Positions 1-8,695 of a stretch of 45,317 nt of DNA are shown here, one piece after another; within the stretch, counting starts at the first letter, position 1, and every line of letters begins with the position of its first letter. This DNA comes from an uncultured Bacteroidales bacterium. Lineage in GTDB: Bacteria > Bacteroidota > Bacteroidia > Bacteroidales > P3. The stretch covers positions 1 through 45,317 of the forward strand of contig CAMVMX010000021.1 of assembly GCA_947168665.1 (NCBI GenBank), given 5' to 3'. Below the pieces are notes generated by a model. The model searched no databases. It saw only the letters and a list, made by a program, of their open reading frames with translations, and was not told the origin of the DNA. The translations under genes and the position numbers were made by a program.

Positions 1-5
1 GGAGT

Positions 6-161
6 CATAATCATACCCCTGCCCCTCTCAAGAGGGGAGGCTGGCGCACCACAGGCGTCATAATCATACCCCTGCCCCTCTCAAGAGGGGAGGCTGGTGC
101 ACCACAGGAGGCATAATCATACCCCTGCCCCTCTCAAGAGGGGAGGCTGGCGCACCACAGG
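6..161. repeat. Three tandem copies of a 53-bp hairpin repeat
   Basis: Near-identical units begin at 6, 59 and 112 (period 53). They differ at only a few bases, for example ggcgcacc versus ggtgcacc. Each unit contains the palindrome CCCCTCTCAAGAGGGG, a 6-7 bp stem with a tiny loop. The array sits just downstream of the xerD stop codon (xerD is on the minus strand). It may act as an RNA hairpin or terminator, or be a mobile palindromic element. The first copy starts within a few bases of the window edge, so more copies may lie outside. Confidence 0.9.
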
Positions 162-250
162 ACGCTTGTGCTTAATACTTGCCGATAAACATGATGCTGC
201 CTGTGCTGAAAGAGCTGGAAAGGACTGGAGAATGCAGGAGCGGTCGGCTT

Positions 251-1153
251 TTAGTGTTTCCTGTAGTGGGGGTGGTAGGTGCTGATGGTGTCGCGGAGGT
301 ATTGGGAGGAGAGGTGGGTGTAGATTTCGGTGGTGACGATGCTGCTGTGGCCGAGCATTTCCTGCACGGCACGGAGGTCGGCACCGTTCTGCACGAGTTC
401 GGTGGCGAAGCTGTGGCGCAGGCTGTGGGGCGAGACGTTCTTGGTGATGCCCGCCTTGGCGGCGGCCTCTTTGATGAACTGGAAAACGGCTATGCGCGAG
501 AGCTGGTGACCCCTGATGTTGAGGAACACATAAAGCTCCTGTCCGCGCTGGATGGGGAGCTGGCTGCGGTGGTAGGTGATGTATTGCATGAGGAGGTCGA
601 GGGCACGGGGGTTGATGGGGACCCAGCGCTCTTTGTCGCCCTTGCCTATCACTTGCAGCATCTGCTCGTCGGCATAGATATTGGAGAGTTTGAGGTTTAC
701 CAGTTCGGAGACACGGAGGCCGCAGCCGTATAGCACCTCGACAATGACATTGTTGCGCGCGGGGCCGGGGAGGCTGAGGTCGAAGGTGGCTTGCATGGCT
801 TGGATGTCGCTGTCGGACAGCACGTCGGGAAGGTGCTTGGGGCGGGACGGCATTTCGAGATAGTCGGCGGGGTTGTCGGCGATAATATTGTCGGCCACCA
901 GCATGTGGAAAAACGAGCGCCAGCCGGAGATGACGCGGCACTGTGTGGACTGCGCCACATGGATGTCGGCCAGCTGGGCCACGATATGGCGCAAGTGGGA
1001 GGGGGTGACAGCGGTGGGCTGGACTCCGAGGGGCTCGGCCCAACGGCGCAGGTGGGAGAGGTCGCTGAGATAGGCCTGGACAGTATTGTCGGACAGGTTG
1101 CGCTCCAGCCTGAGATGGGTTTCGAAATCGGTTATATAATCCTGCCAAGACAT
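251..1153 (-). CDS. xerD: Tyrosine recombinase XerD/XerC family
   Basis: This 300-residue site-specific tyrosine recombinase would resolve chromosome dimers at dif together with a partner Xer protein. An N-terminal SAM-like core-binding domain (about residues 1-90) precedes the catalytic domain. The full catalytic set is visible: R147 in GCGLRVSEL, K171 in GKGDKER, H243 and R246 in SPHSLRHSFA, H269 in LGHSS, and nucleophile Y278 in TTEIYTHL. Length is normal for XerC/XerD. I favour XerD from the overall motif wording, but XerC cannot be excluded. It lies 92 bases downstream of mtgA on the same strand, so the two may be co-transcribed. Confidence 0.9.
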   Translation of the reverse strand: MSWQDYITDFETHLRLERNLSDNTVQAYLSDLSHLRRWAEPLGVQPTAVTPSHLRHIVAQLADIHVAQSTQCRVISGWRSFFHMLVADNIIADNPADYLEMPSRPKHLPDVLSDSDIQAMQATFDLSLPGPARNNVIVEVLYGCGLRVSELVNLKLSNIYADEQMLQVIGKGDKERWVPINPRALDLLMQYITYHRSQLPIQRGQELYVFLNIRGHQLSRIAVFQFIKEAAAKAGITKNVSPHSLRHSFATELVQNGADLRAVQEMLGHSSIVTTEIYTHLSSQYLRDTISTYHPHYRKH

Positions 1154-1245
1154 GCTGCGGGAATTGGAATCTGAATGGGGCGAGTCGGGTGTGAATTACT
1201 GGGCGAATGGCTGATGGTGACTTGTCAATTCACTGGTCAGATATT

Positions 1246-2112
1246 TCATTTCATCTTTTGCTCCAGTAGCCATAGGGCGAAGTCGAAGAGGTTTTCGCGC
1301 TCGACCATGTCGATGTATTTTTTGTTTTTCGGCTCGGCGAAGACGATTTTGCCGTCCTGGAGTTTGGCCACCTTGCCGTAAGAGGCCATGCGGCTCTGGA
1401 TGGTGGAGCCACGGCGGGAGAGGTATGACGAGGGGTGGGCAGGATTGCTGCGCAGGGGGTGGGGGAGGCAGGCGGCCAGGAGAGCGGCCTCGCGGCGGGT
1501 GAGGTCGCGGGCGGAGTGGTGGAAATAGTGTTGCGCGGCGGCTTCGCAGCCGTAGATGCCGTCGCCGAACTCGATGATGTTGAGGTAGCACTCCATAATG
1601 CGGCGTTTGCCCCAGATTTTCTCTATCAGGACGGTGTAGTAGGCTTCGACGGCTTTGCGCCACATGCGGCGGGTGTGGGGGAGGAAGCAGTTTTTGGCAG
1701 TCTGCTGGCTGATGGTGCTGGCACCGGCTTGTTTGCCCCCGCGTTTGTTTTTGAGGTAGACTTCTTTCATCCTGTTGATGAAGAAGCCGTGGTGGTAGAG
1801 GAAGAGGCCCCCGTCTTCGGATACAGAGACGGCGTTGATGAGGTGGGGGGATATATTGTCGAGCCGGACGTAGTCGCGCTCGAAACGGATGGGGCGGTCG
1901 GGGTCTTTGGCCTGTTCGACAAAACGCTGCACCATGAGGGGGGTGAGTGGCGGATTGACGACGGAGCAGAGGAGTACTTGGATCAAAGAAAGCCCCACAA
2001 GGGAGAGGAGGGTGACCCAGCACAGCCGCCATAATTTGCCAAGGAAGGAGAGCTGGCGCCACTTTTTGAGTCTTTTATGCTGTTTGCTTTTTTTCTTTTT
2101 CTTTGTTGCCAT
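1246..2112 (-). CDS. mtgA: Monofunctional peptidoglycan glycosyltransferase (GT51)
   Basis: This 288-residue protein polymerises lipid II into glycan strands at the periplasmic face of the inner membrane. A lysine-rich cytoplasmic N-terminus (K4-K8) precedes one membrane anchor at about residues 27-50. GT51 motifs follow: SEDGGLFLYHHGF with catalytic E99, GASTISQQTAKN (about 130-141), EKIWGKRRIMECYLN and the later AACLPHPLRSNP. There is no transpeptidase domain, so it is the monofunctional type rather than a class A PBP. The start chosen is the first ATG, just before the poly-lysine stretch. It is divergent from the GAPDH gene. Confidence 0.92.
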   Translation of the reverse strand: MATKKKKKSKQHKRLKKWRQLSFLGKLWRLCWVTLLSLVGLSLIQVLLCSVVNPPLTPLMVQRFVEQAKDPDRPIRFERDYVRLDNISPHLINAVSVSEDGGLFLYHHGFFINRMKEVYLKNKRGGKQAGASTISQQTAKNCFLPHTRRMWRKAVEAYYTVLIEKIWGKRRIMECYLNIIEFGDGIYGCEAAAQHYFHHSARDLTRREAALLAACLPHPLRSNPAHPSSYLSRRGSTIQSRMASYGKVAKLQDGKIVFAEPKNKKYIDMVERENLFDFALWLLEQKMK

Positions 2113-2236
2113 TCTTGTTGAAGGTGTTGTTTGAAATTTAATCAGGGTGTGAGCATCGGGACCCTGGGCTGGAAGAGCAGTGGGTGAGGGCCAGAAGGGT
2201 TGACACTCTTAAAAAATGGCTGCAAAATTACTATTT

Positions 2237-2268
2237 TTTTACCAAATGGAGAAAAAAATGTATATTTG
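2237..2268 (+). promoter_or_regulatory. Bacteroidetes-type promoter for the GAPDH gene
   Basis: TATATTTG at 2261-2268 matches the -7 consensus TAnnTTTG. A T-rich -33 element (TTTT at 2237-2240) lies 20 bases upstream. The leader to the GAPDH start codon is about 50 bases. Confidence 0.7.
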
Positions 2269-2321
2269 TAGACAAAATTGAACGGGAATATATTATATAA
2301 ACACTTAAAACACAAGTTAAT

Positions 2322-3329
2322 ATGGCAAAAGTAGCAATCAACGGTTTCGGCCGTATCGGACGTATGTCCTTCCGCGCCATGCTTGACCACCCTGAGTTGG
2401 ACATCGTGGCAATAAATGATTTGACAAGCGCAGACACCCTTGCATATCTGTTCAAATATGACTCTGTGCACGATAACTTCGAGGGCGAGGTGCACGCTGA
2501 AGGCGACTGCATTGTGGTGAATGGCAAAAAGGTGAAGATTTATGCCGAGCGCGACCCGCAGAACCTCCCTTGGAAGGAATTGGGTGTTGACATTGTGGTG
2601 GAGTCCACCGGTCTGTTCAAGAAACGCGAGCAGATGATGAAGCACATTAATGCCGGCGCCAAGAAGGTGATTCTGACCGTCCCGGCCAGCAAGGCTGAAG
2701 ATGTGGATGCCACCGTGGTGATGGGTGTGAACGACAACGTGCTTACTAAGGATATGCAGCTGGTGTCGAATGCAAGTTGCACCACTAACTGCTTGGCTCC
2801 TGTGGCTAAGGTGCTGAACGACAAATTCGGTATCAAGCGCGGTTTGATGAACACTATCCACAGTTATACGAATGACCAGAAGATTCTGGACCAGCCGCAC
2901 AGTGACCTGCGCCGTGCCCGTGCTGCCGCAGTATCCATCATTCCTACCTCCAGTGGTGCCGCCAAGGCCGTTGGACTGGTAATCCCTGAACTGAAGGGCA
3001 AGCTGGATGGTTTTGCTATGCGCGTTCCTACTCCCGATGGTTCGGTGGTGGATTTGACTGCTGAGTTGAACTGCACCGTCACCAAGGAAGAAATCAACGC
3101 CGCCATCAAGGCCGCAGCCGAAGGCCCAATGAAGGGCGTGCTGCAGTATATTGAAGACCCCGTGGTGAGCGTCGACATTATCGACAACACCCATAGCTCA
3201 ATCTTCGACAGCTTGCTGACCCAGGTGATGGACGGCAACTTTGTGAAGGTGGTGAGCTGGTATGACAATGAGAAGGGTTACAGCACCCGCGTGGGCGACC
3301 TTGCGGCTAAGCTGGCTACCCTGCTCTAA
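2322..3329 (+). CDS. gapA: Glyceraldehyde-3-phosphate dehydrogenase, type I
   Basis: This 335-residue glycolytic enzyme converts glyceraldehyde-3-phosphate to 1,3-bisphosphoglycerate with NAD+. The Rossmann motif INGFGRIGR lies at residues 6-14. D33 in INDLTS indicates NAD+ rather than NADP+ preference. Catalytic C153 is in SNASCTTNCLAP and the assisting H180 is in NTIHSYTNDQ. Length is standard. The gene stands alone, with its own promoter and a strong terminator right after it, as expected for a highly expressed housekeeping gene. Confidence 0.98.
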   Translation: MAKVAINGFGRIGRMSFRAMLDHPELDIVAINDLTSADTLAYLFKYDSVHDNFEGEVHAEGDCIVVNGKKVKIYAERDPQNLPWKELGVDIVVESTGLFKKREQMMKHINAGAKKVILTVPASKAEDVDATVVMGVNDNVLTKDMQLVSNASCTTNCLAPVAKVLNDKFGIKRGLMNTIHSYTNDQKILDQPHSDLRRARAAAVSIIPTSSGAAKAVGLVIPELKGKLDGFAMRVPTPDGSVVDLTAELNCTVTKEEINAAIKAAAEGPMKGVLQYIEDPVVSVDIIDNTHSSIFDSLLTQVMDGNFVKVVSWYDNEKGYSTRVGDLAAKLATLL

Positions 3330-3378
3330 TACGCTTGCCGCATCATACGTTATGATGCCTCAATGGTATTAAGAACGG

Positions 3379-3421
3379 AAGGAGTTGGAGAGCGGGACAC
3401 CGCTTTCAACTCCTTTCCTTT
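3379..3421 (+). terminator. Intrinsic terminator after gapA
   Basis: GGAGTTG and AGAGCGG at 3381-3395 pair with CCGCTTT and CAACTCC at 3400-3413, with one bulged G and a GACA loop. A pyrimidine-rich TTTCCTTTG tail follows. Confidence 0.85.
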
Positions 3422-3477
3422 GTAATAATCAATCAGCGCCCTGACGCTCGGGACGCTGGTTAAAAATCACTATTATT

Positions 3478-4224
3478 ATGCTATTGAAAGATAAGGTGGC
3501 TATTATTACGGGAGCCACACGCGGTATAGGACGCGCTATTGCCCTCCGATTTGCCGAGGAGGGTTGCAATATCTCTTTCTGCGGGCGCAGCCGTACCCCA
3601 CAGATGGAGCAGGTGGAAAAGGAATTGGCCGAACTGGGTGTGAGAGCCAAGGGGTATGCAGTGGACGTGGCCAATAGGGAGAGTACCAAGCAATTTGTGT
3701 CTGACACACTGAATGATTTTGGCCATCTGGATATACTGATCAATAATGCGGGTATTACTGACGATGCCGCTATCAAAAGGATGACGGAGGAGCAGTGGGA
3801 CAACGTAATAGACAACGACCTCAAGTCGGTGTTTTTGATGACGCAGGCAGTGCAGCCCACCATGTGGAAGCAGGGGTTTGGAAGCATTGTCAATATCAGT
3901 TCGGTGGTGGGCATAGGCGGCAATGCCGGACAGGCTAACTACGCAGCAGCAAAGGCTGGAATCATCGGCTTCACAAAATCAGCGGTGAAGGAGCTTGGGG
4001 CCCGGAATATCCGCATGAATGTAGTCGCCCCGGGATTTATTGTCACGGAGATGACGGGCGATGTGCCAGAACAGCTGAAAACCTATTGGCAGACACGTAT
4101 TCCACTGCGGCGTCCGGGAACTCCGCTGGAGGTGGCCAACGCTTGCCTCTACTATGCTTCTGAACTGGGAAGTTATAACACGGGTGATGTGATGCACCTT
4201 TGTGGTGGAATGGAGGACGCATGA
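3478..4224 (+). CDS. fabG: 3-oxoacyl-ACP reductase FabG-like SDR
   Basis: This 248-residue short-chain dehydrogenase most likely reduces 3-oxoacyl-ACP in fatty acid elongation. The NADP(H)-binding motif TGATRGIGRA is at residues 11-20 and NNAG at 89-92. The catalytic set is S142, Y155 and K159 (ISSVVGIGG then NYAAAK), with spacing as in E. coli FabG. The C-terminus GGMEDA also resembles FabG. The stop codon overlaps the next gene's ATG (ATGA at 4221-4224), so translation is probably coupled to an ABC binding protein, an unusual partner. Another SDR substrate is possible. Confidence 0.87.
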   Translation: MLLKDKVAIITGATRGIGRAIALRFAEEGCNISFCGRSRTPQMEQVEKELAELGVRAKGYAVDVANRESTKQFVSDTLNDFGHLDILINNAGITDDAAIKRMTEEQWDNVIDNDLKSVFLMTQAVQPTMWKQGFGSIVNISSVVGIGGNAGQANYAAAKAGIIGFTKSAVKELGARNIRMNVVAPGFIVTEMTGDVPEQLKTYWQTRIPLRRPGTPLEVANACLYYASELGSYNTGDVMHLCGGMEDA

Positions 4225-5168
4225 CGAACAGCAAATTTGCGATGAAGCGTACGTGGAGAACTCTCTTGCCCAGCACGGTCATGTTGATGGCGGGGGCGTT
4301 GATGCTGTTTGGTATGGCAGCTTGTGGCGGTTCTGGTAGCGGACAGGAAGGCCAGATGGTGTCGTATACCGACGACTATCAGCACACTGCCCTCATCCCG
4401 GTAAGCCCTCAGCGGGTGGTGAGTACTTCGCCCGCCGTGACGGAAATTGTATATGCACTGAATGCTGAGGACTTGCTGGTGGGGAGAACGGATTTTTGTG
4501 TCTATCCCCCCGAGGCAAGAGGAATCCCGACAATCGGAGGCATCAGCAATCTGAATGTTGAGAAGATAGCATCGCTGGAGCCGGACCTTGTAATCAGCGG
4601 CTCGATGATTCCGCAGAAAAGCACCCTCCAGTTGGACCGAATGGGTATTCCTTTGGTATGTGTGATAGAGAAACAGCACTTTGACGGGCTGTATGAGAAT
4701 ATTGCCAAGATAGGGCAGCTGGTTGGACGCACGCACGAAGCCGACAGCCTCATCAGTCGGCTGAAAGGGCAGGCCGCAGCCCTCGGCACACAACCGGGGA
4801 ATGACAGTCTGAACCGCCCTGGAGTTTATTATGTGGTGGGATTCGGTGCCTCGGGCAATTTCACCGCAGGAGGGAACTCCTTTATCAATGACTTGATTAC
4901 AATGGCAGGTGGACGCAATATTGCGGCCGACATCAACGGATGGAGCTACAGTCTGGAAGCATTGATGCAGGAGAACCCCGACTTTATTATCATCAGAAAG
5001 GAGGATTCGGCCACCTTTTGCCGTACAGCCCCATATAATCAGCTTTCGGCAGTTCAACAGGGGCGGGTGATTGCCATAGAAAGTGGTATGATTGACCTTC
5101 AGGTGCCGCGTAATCTGCAGGCAATCAGTTTTATCAAGCAAAGATTAAATGAAAAGGGAGGCTGGTAA
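4221..5168 (+). CDS. ABC transporter periplasmic-binding lipoprotein (BtuF/TroA-like)
   Basis: This 315-residue exported lipoprotein belongs to the helical-backbone metal/cobalamin/siderophore binding family. The signal peptide ends in a lipobox FGMAAC, with the lipidated cysteine at about residue 35. The sequence RVVSTSPAVTEIVYALNAED is the typical first beta-strand of BtuF-type domains, and later segments (EPDLVISG, GLYENIAKIGQLVG, VYYVVGFG) also fit. I chose ATG 4221, which overlaps the fabG stop, over an upstream TTG at 4200. No permease or ATPase gene is adjacent, so the substrate (cobalamin, heme or iron chelate) cannot be assigned. Confidence 0.85.
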   Translation: MTNSKFAMKRTWRTLLPSTVMLMAGALMLFGMAACGGSGSGQEGQMVSYTDDYQHTALIPVSPQRVVSTSPAVTEIVYALNAEDLLVGRTDFCVYPPEARGIPTIGGISNLNVEKIASLEPDLVISGSMIPQKSTLQLDRMGIPLVCVIEKQHFDGLYENIAKIGQLVGRTHEADSLISRLKGQAAALGTQPGNDSLNRPGVYYVVGFGASGNFTAGGNSFINDLITMAGGRNIAADINGWSYSLEALMQENPDFIIIRKEDSATFCRTAPYNQLSAVQQGRVIAIESGMIDLQVPRNLQAISFIKQRLNEKGGW

Positions 5169-5182
5169 GGCCTCCCTTTGTG
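5153..5182. terminator. Bidirectional terminator hairpin
   Basis: AAAGGGAGGC (5153-5162) pairs perfectly with GCCTCCCTTT (5170-5179). The hairpin overlaps the stop codon of the binding-protein gene and lies between two convergent genes. It can serve both strands. Confidence 0.8.
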
Positions 5183-5199
5183 ATTTTGCAGTCGACAGA

Positions 5200-6537
5200 C
5201 TAATGGCCGACACGGAGGAAACGGATGGCGCGGTCGAGTTGGTTGTCGGTACCTTGATCCAGTAGTTTTTTGTTGTAAAGAATTTCGATGTCGGGCTGCA
5301 CGCCTACACCCTCAACATCGCCATGGTTGTTGTCGACCATGTGGAAGGTGCTTGTGTAGATGTAGAAGGAGTAGATTTCTTTGTAGGGGTCTGGGCCATT
5401 TTCGAAGTAGTCGTAGTCACCGAAGCAGCCCGAATAGAAGAGGTCGTGATAGATGTTGGTTGCATTGCCAGAATAGAGGCCACCGATGGCACCATAGGTA
5501 CGCTCGCCGATGAAGGTACCGTTGGGGAGTGCCTTGATGAGCATGGTGGCCAGCTCGGCACAGCTGACGGAAGTTACGTCAGCAAGGACAACGATAGGTT
5601 TAGGCTCTTTGAGGTGCATGTTGGATGGACACCCTACCCAACTCTCGGACCATGCGCTGTAGTCGAGACGGCCGTAGCCCTCTTTTACTCGCGTATAACC
5701 TACGAGAGTGGGAGATTGGGCCAACGAACCGACAATGGGAGCCAGGTCGGCAACACTGCCGCCACCATTGCCGCGCACGTCGAAGATGATGCCCACCACC
5801 GAATCGTTGTTGGCGTAGCCAGCACCCTCCATATTTATGCCTTCGTGGTAGCGGGGACCATAGAATTTCTTGGCTGGGGCCTGGGCACTTACGGCATCGG
5901 GATATGCAGAGTTGTATTCATACATCTGGTGCATCTGCACCATGAAGAAGTTGGTGAAGCGGAAATAGGCTATCAACTCGCCGTCTTTGGCGCCGGGTAT
6001 TAGGCAGAAATAGGATCCCGGAATGCCATACGTACGGTTGGGGTTGTATTCGACAAGCGAACCGGGGACGGCTCGTTTGCGTAGGGCTTTGAGTTGGAGG
6101 TTGCGCTCGGTCTCGGTGTCTGTGGGGTGTGAGTAATCATTCATGCCGGGCTGAACATAGACTTCGCATCCGCCCCGTGGCACCCCTTTGGGGGTGTAGA
6201 TTCGGGCGGTGAGGTGGTGGTCCAGCAGACCGGAGAACAGCCCCCAGTAGGCTTCGGCAAACTCATATTGGGTCACAGGCCGATTGGCAGGCCGCGAATC
6301 GAACTCGGCAAAGATAGGCTTGAATTGTTCGTAGCGCTGGTCCCAGTCCACGGTGTCGCGGTCCCAGAAGACGTACCCCTGGTCCATACCAGCCCAGATG
6401 GTTTCGAACTGCTGCGAATAGGTGCGGCAGGTGAGGTGATTGGGATTTCCTTTGTTCTCCAACGGTTCTTTGCGGCATGAAGCCAGCGTGAAAGCAACCG
6501 AGGCCAATAAGATGCAATAAAGTTTGAACTGTCTCAT
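5200..6537 (-). CDS. S41-family peptidase lipoprotein, copy 2
   Basis: This 445-residue exported lipoprotein has its lipobox cysteine at C21 (FTLASC). It carries a tail-specific/C-terminal-processing protease domain of family S41. The nucleophile is S325 in SVSCAELA. The lysine of the Ser-Lys type, expected 25 residues later after GERTYG, is replaced by alanine (A350). An LLDHH motif (H107, H108) may supply the histidine, as in tricorn-like S41B enzymes. I start at the ATG before the signal peptide rather than 42 bases upstream. Its paralogue lies at 7370-8668. Each gene follows a beta-barrel gene, forming a duplicated cassette. Confidence 0.85.
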   Translation of the reverse strand: MRQFKLYCILLASVAFTLASCRKEPLENKGNPNHLTCRTYSQQFETIWAGMDQGYVFWDRDTVDWDQRYEQFKPIFAEFDSRPANRPVTQYEFAEAYWGLFSGLLDHHLTARIYTPKGVPRGGCEVYVQPGMNDYSHPTDTETERNLQLKALRKRAVPGSLVEYNPNRTYGIPGSYFCLIPGAKDGELIAYFRFTNFFMVQMHQMYEYNSAYPDAVSAQAPAKKFYGPRYHEGINMEGAGYANNDSVVGIIFDVRGNGGGSVADLAPIVGSLAQSPTLVGYTRVKEGYGRLDYSAWSESWVGCPSNMHLKEPKPIVVLADVTSVSCAELATMLIKALPNGTFIGERTYGAIGGLYSGNATNIYHDLFYSGCFGDYDYFENGPDPYKEIYSFYIYTSTFHMVDNNHGDVEGVGVQPDIEILYNKKLLDQGTDNQLDRAIRFLRVGH

Positions 6538-6586
6538 ACAAAAACTTTTGGACAGGAGGGAAGCCTGTCGTTGATTCATAGATTGT

Positions 6587-7327
6587 CTATAACCAGTAAC
6601 TCAAGGATGCCTGAACGGCAACGGTAGTATTGTAGCGTGGGTTCAGGTTCACCATGTAGGGTTTCTGAATATCGGAGGTGCTGTAGTACCAACGGATGTC
6701 GGCTCCTATCTCTATCCTGCCAATAATCATGCCACTCAGTCCTGCACCCCAAGTTAGGCCCGTTTCTAACCGGTTGTCGCGTTTGTCATTGAATTCCCAG
6801 TCTTCGTCAACATCGTAGTACCTTTCGTTGGAGAAAGAGTAGGTGGTTCCAGTGCGGTGACCGCTGAGCCAATAGCCACCGAACACACCGCCGAATCCGT
6901 GGATTTTCACTTTGCGACCGAGTGAGAACCGCAGTTCCAAAGGGACGTTGATGTAATTGTTGGTTGCGGAGGTGGTGAGGCCGTAGCGCAGGTTGTAATA
7001 CTCAAATACATGATCCATTTTGTAGTTCTTCTGTATGAGGACGGCACCGGTGTTGATTGAGAGCCATGATACCGGGGCATAGGCAAGCCGTAGCCCCACA
7101 ACGGAACCTGGACTGTAGTTGTCGAATCGCATGTCGGTCATGTAGACCATGTCGACATTGTGATAGTTGCGGTCGATGCCGCCGGTGATGCCGAAACACC
7201 AGTGTTTGACAGGGGCTTTGGCAAGGGTGTCAGCGGGTTGGGACTGAGCAATGGCGGGTAGGAGTGCCGTCATGCACGCAAATATCAGAAAGGCAACTCG
7301 CTGGCAGGGTAAACGATTATGTTTCAT
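6587..7327 (-). CDS. Outer-membrane beta-barrel protein, copy 2
   Basis: This 246-residue protein has a signal peptide (cleavage near AIAQSQ) and alternating amphipathic strands typical of PorT-like or OmpW-like small barrels. It is paralogous to the product at 8696-9436. The best match is in the middle: NNYINVPLELRFSLGRKVKI here against NSYLNLPVMADFSFGRKVRF there, followed by GYWLSG in both. It ends 49 bases before the S41 gene start, so the two are likely co-transcribed. No specific function is recognised. Confidence 0.8.
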   Translation of the reverse strand: MKHNRLPCQRVAFLIFACMTALLPAIAQSQPADTLAKAPVKHWCFGITGGIDRNYHNVDMVYMTDMRFDNYSPGSVVGLRLAYAPVSWLSINTGAVLIQKNYKMDHVFEYYNLRYGLTTSATNNYINVPLELRFSLGRKVKIHGFGGVFGGYWLSGHRTGTTYSFSNERYYDVDEDWEFNDKRDNRLETGLTWGAGLSGMIIGRIEIGADIRWYYSTSDIQKPYMVNLNPRYNTTVAVQASLSYWL

Positions 7328-7369
7328 GGTTTGAGTAGATTACCGAATAATATACATACTGCCTCATTT

Positions 7370-8668
7370 TTACTGAAGGTTGCGCAAGTGTTTCAGGGCG
7401 GCATCCAGCTGGTTGTCCACTCCTGAACGAAGAGACTCGGTGCTGTACAGTACTTCGATATCAGGCTTCACACCGCTGCCTTCGAGACTGGTATAGTCGT
7501 TGGTGACTGCATCGTAAGTTGCCGTGTATACGTAGAAGGAGAAGCTTGAGGGGTTTGAGGGACGGCCGGTCCCTTCAAAGGGTGCAGTATTATAATCGCC
7601 AAAACAGCCTGTGTAGAAGATGTCAAACGCAATGTCTGTTTTGGGTATGAGGGCACAGGTGGCACCAAAGGTGCGCTCGCCGATAAAAGTGCCGTTGGGG
7701 AGAGTTTTGATTGATTGAGTGAATATCTCGGCGCAACTGGCGGAGTTGATGTCAGAGAGAACCACAATGGGTTTCGGCTTGGAAAGATAATTCTTAGCTC
7801 GGTACATCACCAGAGGAACCCAGCCGCTATAGTCCAGCCGGCCCATTCCTGCTTTGTAACGGGTGTAACCAAATTGCTGGTCTTGCTGAATCAAACCGCC
7901 AAACAAAGCGTCCAGGTCGCTGACATTGCCACCGGGGTTGGCACGCACGTCGATGATGATTGATTCAACATCTTCGTTGGCTGCATAGCCATTTGTAACC
8001 CCACTGGCGTAGTTGTCGCCATAGAATGCTTTGAAAGGAGCCACAATGAACTCTTTGTTGGCAAAAGTGCTGTCGGGTGAGATGCTTCTCAGGTCGAATT
8101 CGGAGAAACGGAAATAAGCAATGTATTTACCCGCTGTACGTCCCGGAAGGAGACAGAAAGCACTCTTTACTCTCGCGTTAGATGCGTCGTAACTGCTTAT
8201 AAAATGAGTGACTCCAGGCTGATTCTGCAGGATATTCAGTTGCGCCTCGACATCGGTTGTGTGATGGTAATTATTAGAGGCGGGTGTCACCTTGCATTTG
8301 TACTTGCCGTCCGGATTCCAGAGGAACAGAGCCATGTGATGGTCAAGCAGCCCCTTGGTCAAGTCTTTCCATGCTTGGTGGTACTCGGCACTGTCGACAG
8401 GATTTGTGGCACGGCGGGCATCGAAGGATTCGAAAACAGGGCGGAACTTGCGGTAACGGGCATCCCAGTCGACAGTGTCGCGGGCCCACAATACATACGA
8501 GTGGTCAATCCCTTGCCAGATGGCTTCGAATTGATCAACGTATGAGTTGCACTGCCGGACGTTGGGGTTGGGGACATCCAATAAGTCGTCCTTACGGCAG
8601 GATACAGCAAGGGTTATAAACAACAGGCAAACTATCCAACAGCGAATCTGTAGAGTGATTTTATTCAT
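7370..8668 (-). CDS. S41-family peptidase lipoprotein, copy 1
   Basis: This 432-residue lipoprotein (lipobox LAVSC, C24) has an S41 protease domain. Clear paralogy to the 5200-6537 product runs along the whole length: both carry WARDTVDW/WDRDTVDW, LLDHH, IDVRANPGGNVSDL versus FDVRGNGGGSVADL, and SCAE with a following PNGTFIGERT. As in its paralogue, the catalytic lysine position after GERTFG is alanine. It probably works in the periplasm or at the outer membrane with its barrel partner; the substrate is unknown. Confidence 0.85.
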   Translation of the reverse strand: MNKITLQIRCWIVCLLFITLAVSCRKDDLLDVPNPNVRQCNSYVDQFEAIWQGIDHSYVLWARDTVDWDARYRKFRPVFESFDARRATNPVDSAEYHQAWKDLTKGLLDHHMALFLWNPDGKYKCKVTPASNNYHHTTDVEAQLNILQNQPGVTHFISSYDASNARVKSAFCLLPGRTAGKYIAYFRFSEFDLRSISPDSTFANKEFIVAPFKAFYGDNYASGVTNGYAANEDVESIIIDVRANPGGNVSDLDALFGGLIQQDQQFGYTRYKAGMGRLDYSGWVPLVMYRAKNYLSKPKPIVVLSDINSASCAEIFTQSIKTLPNGTFIGERTFGATCALIPKTDIAFDIFYTGCFGDYNTAPFEGTGRPSNPSSFSFYVYTATYDAVTNDYTSLEGSGVKPDIEVLYSTESLRSGVDNQLDAALKHLRNLQ

Positions 8669-8695
8669 ATTCAGTAATGTTTGAGGTTTTTAATA

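Noticed and set aside
117..1148. Long open frame on the minus strand overlapping xerD
   Set aside because: It is out of frame with the recombinase, rich in Arg, Pro and His, and has no family motif; xerD has all catalytic residues.
2142..3194. A 350-codon antisense frame across gapA
   Set aside because: It is a shadow of the highly conserved GAPDH coding strand with no recognisable domain.
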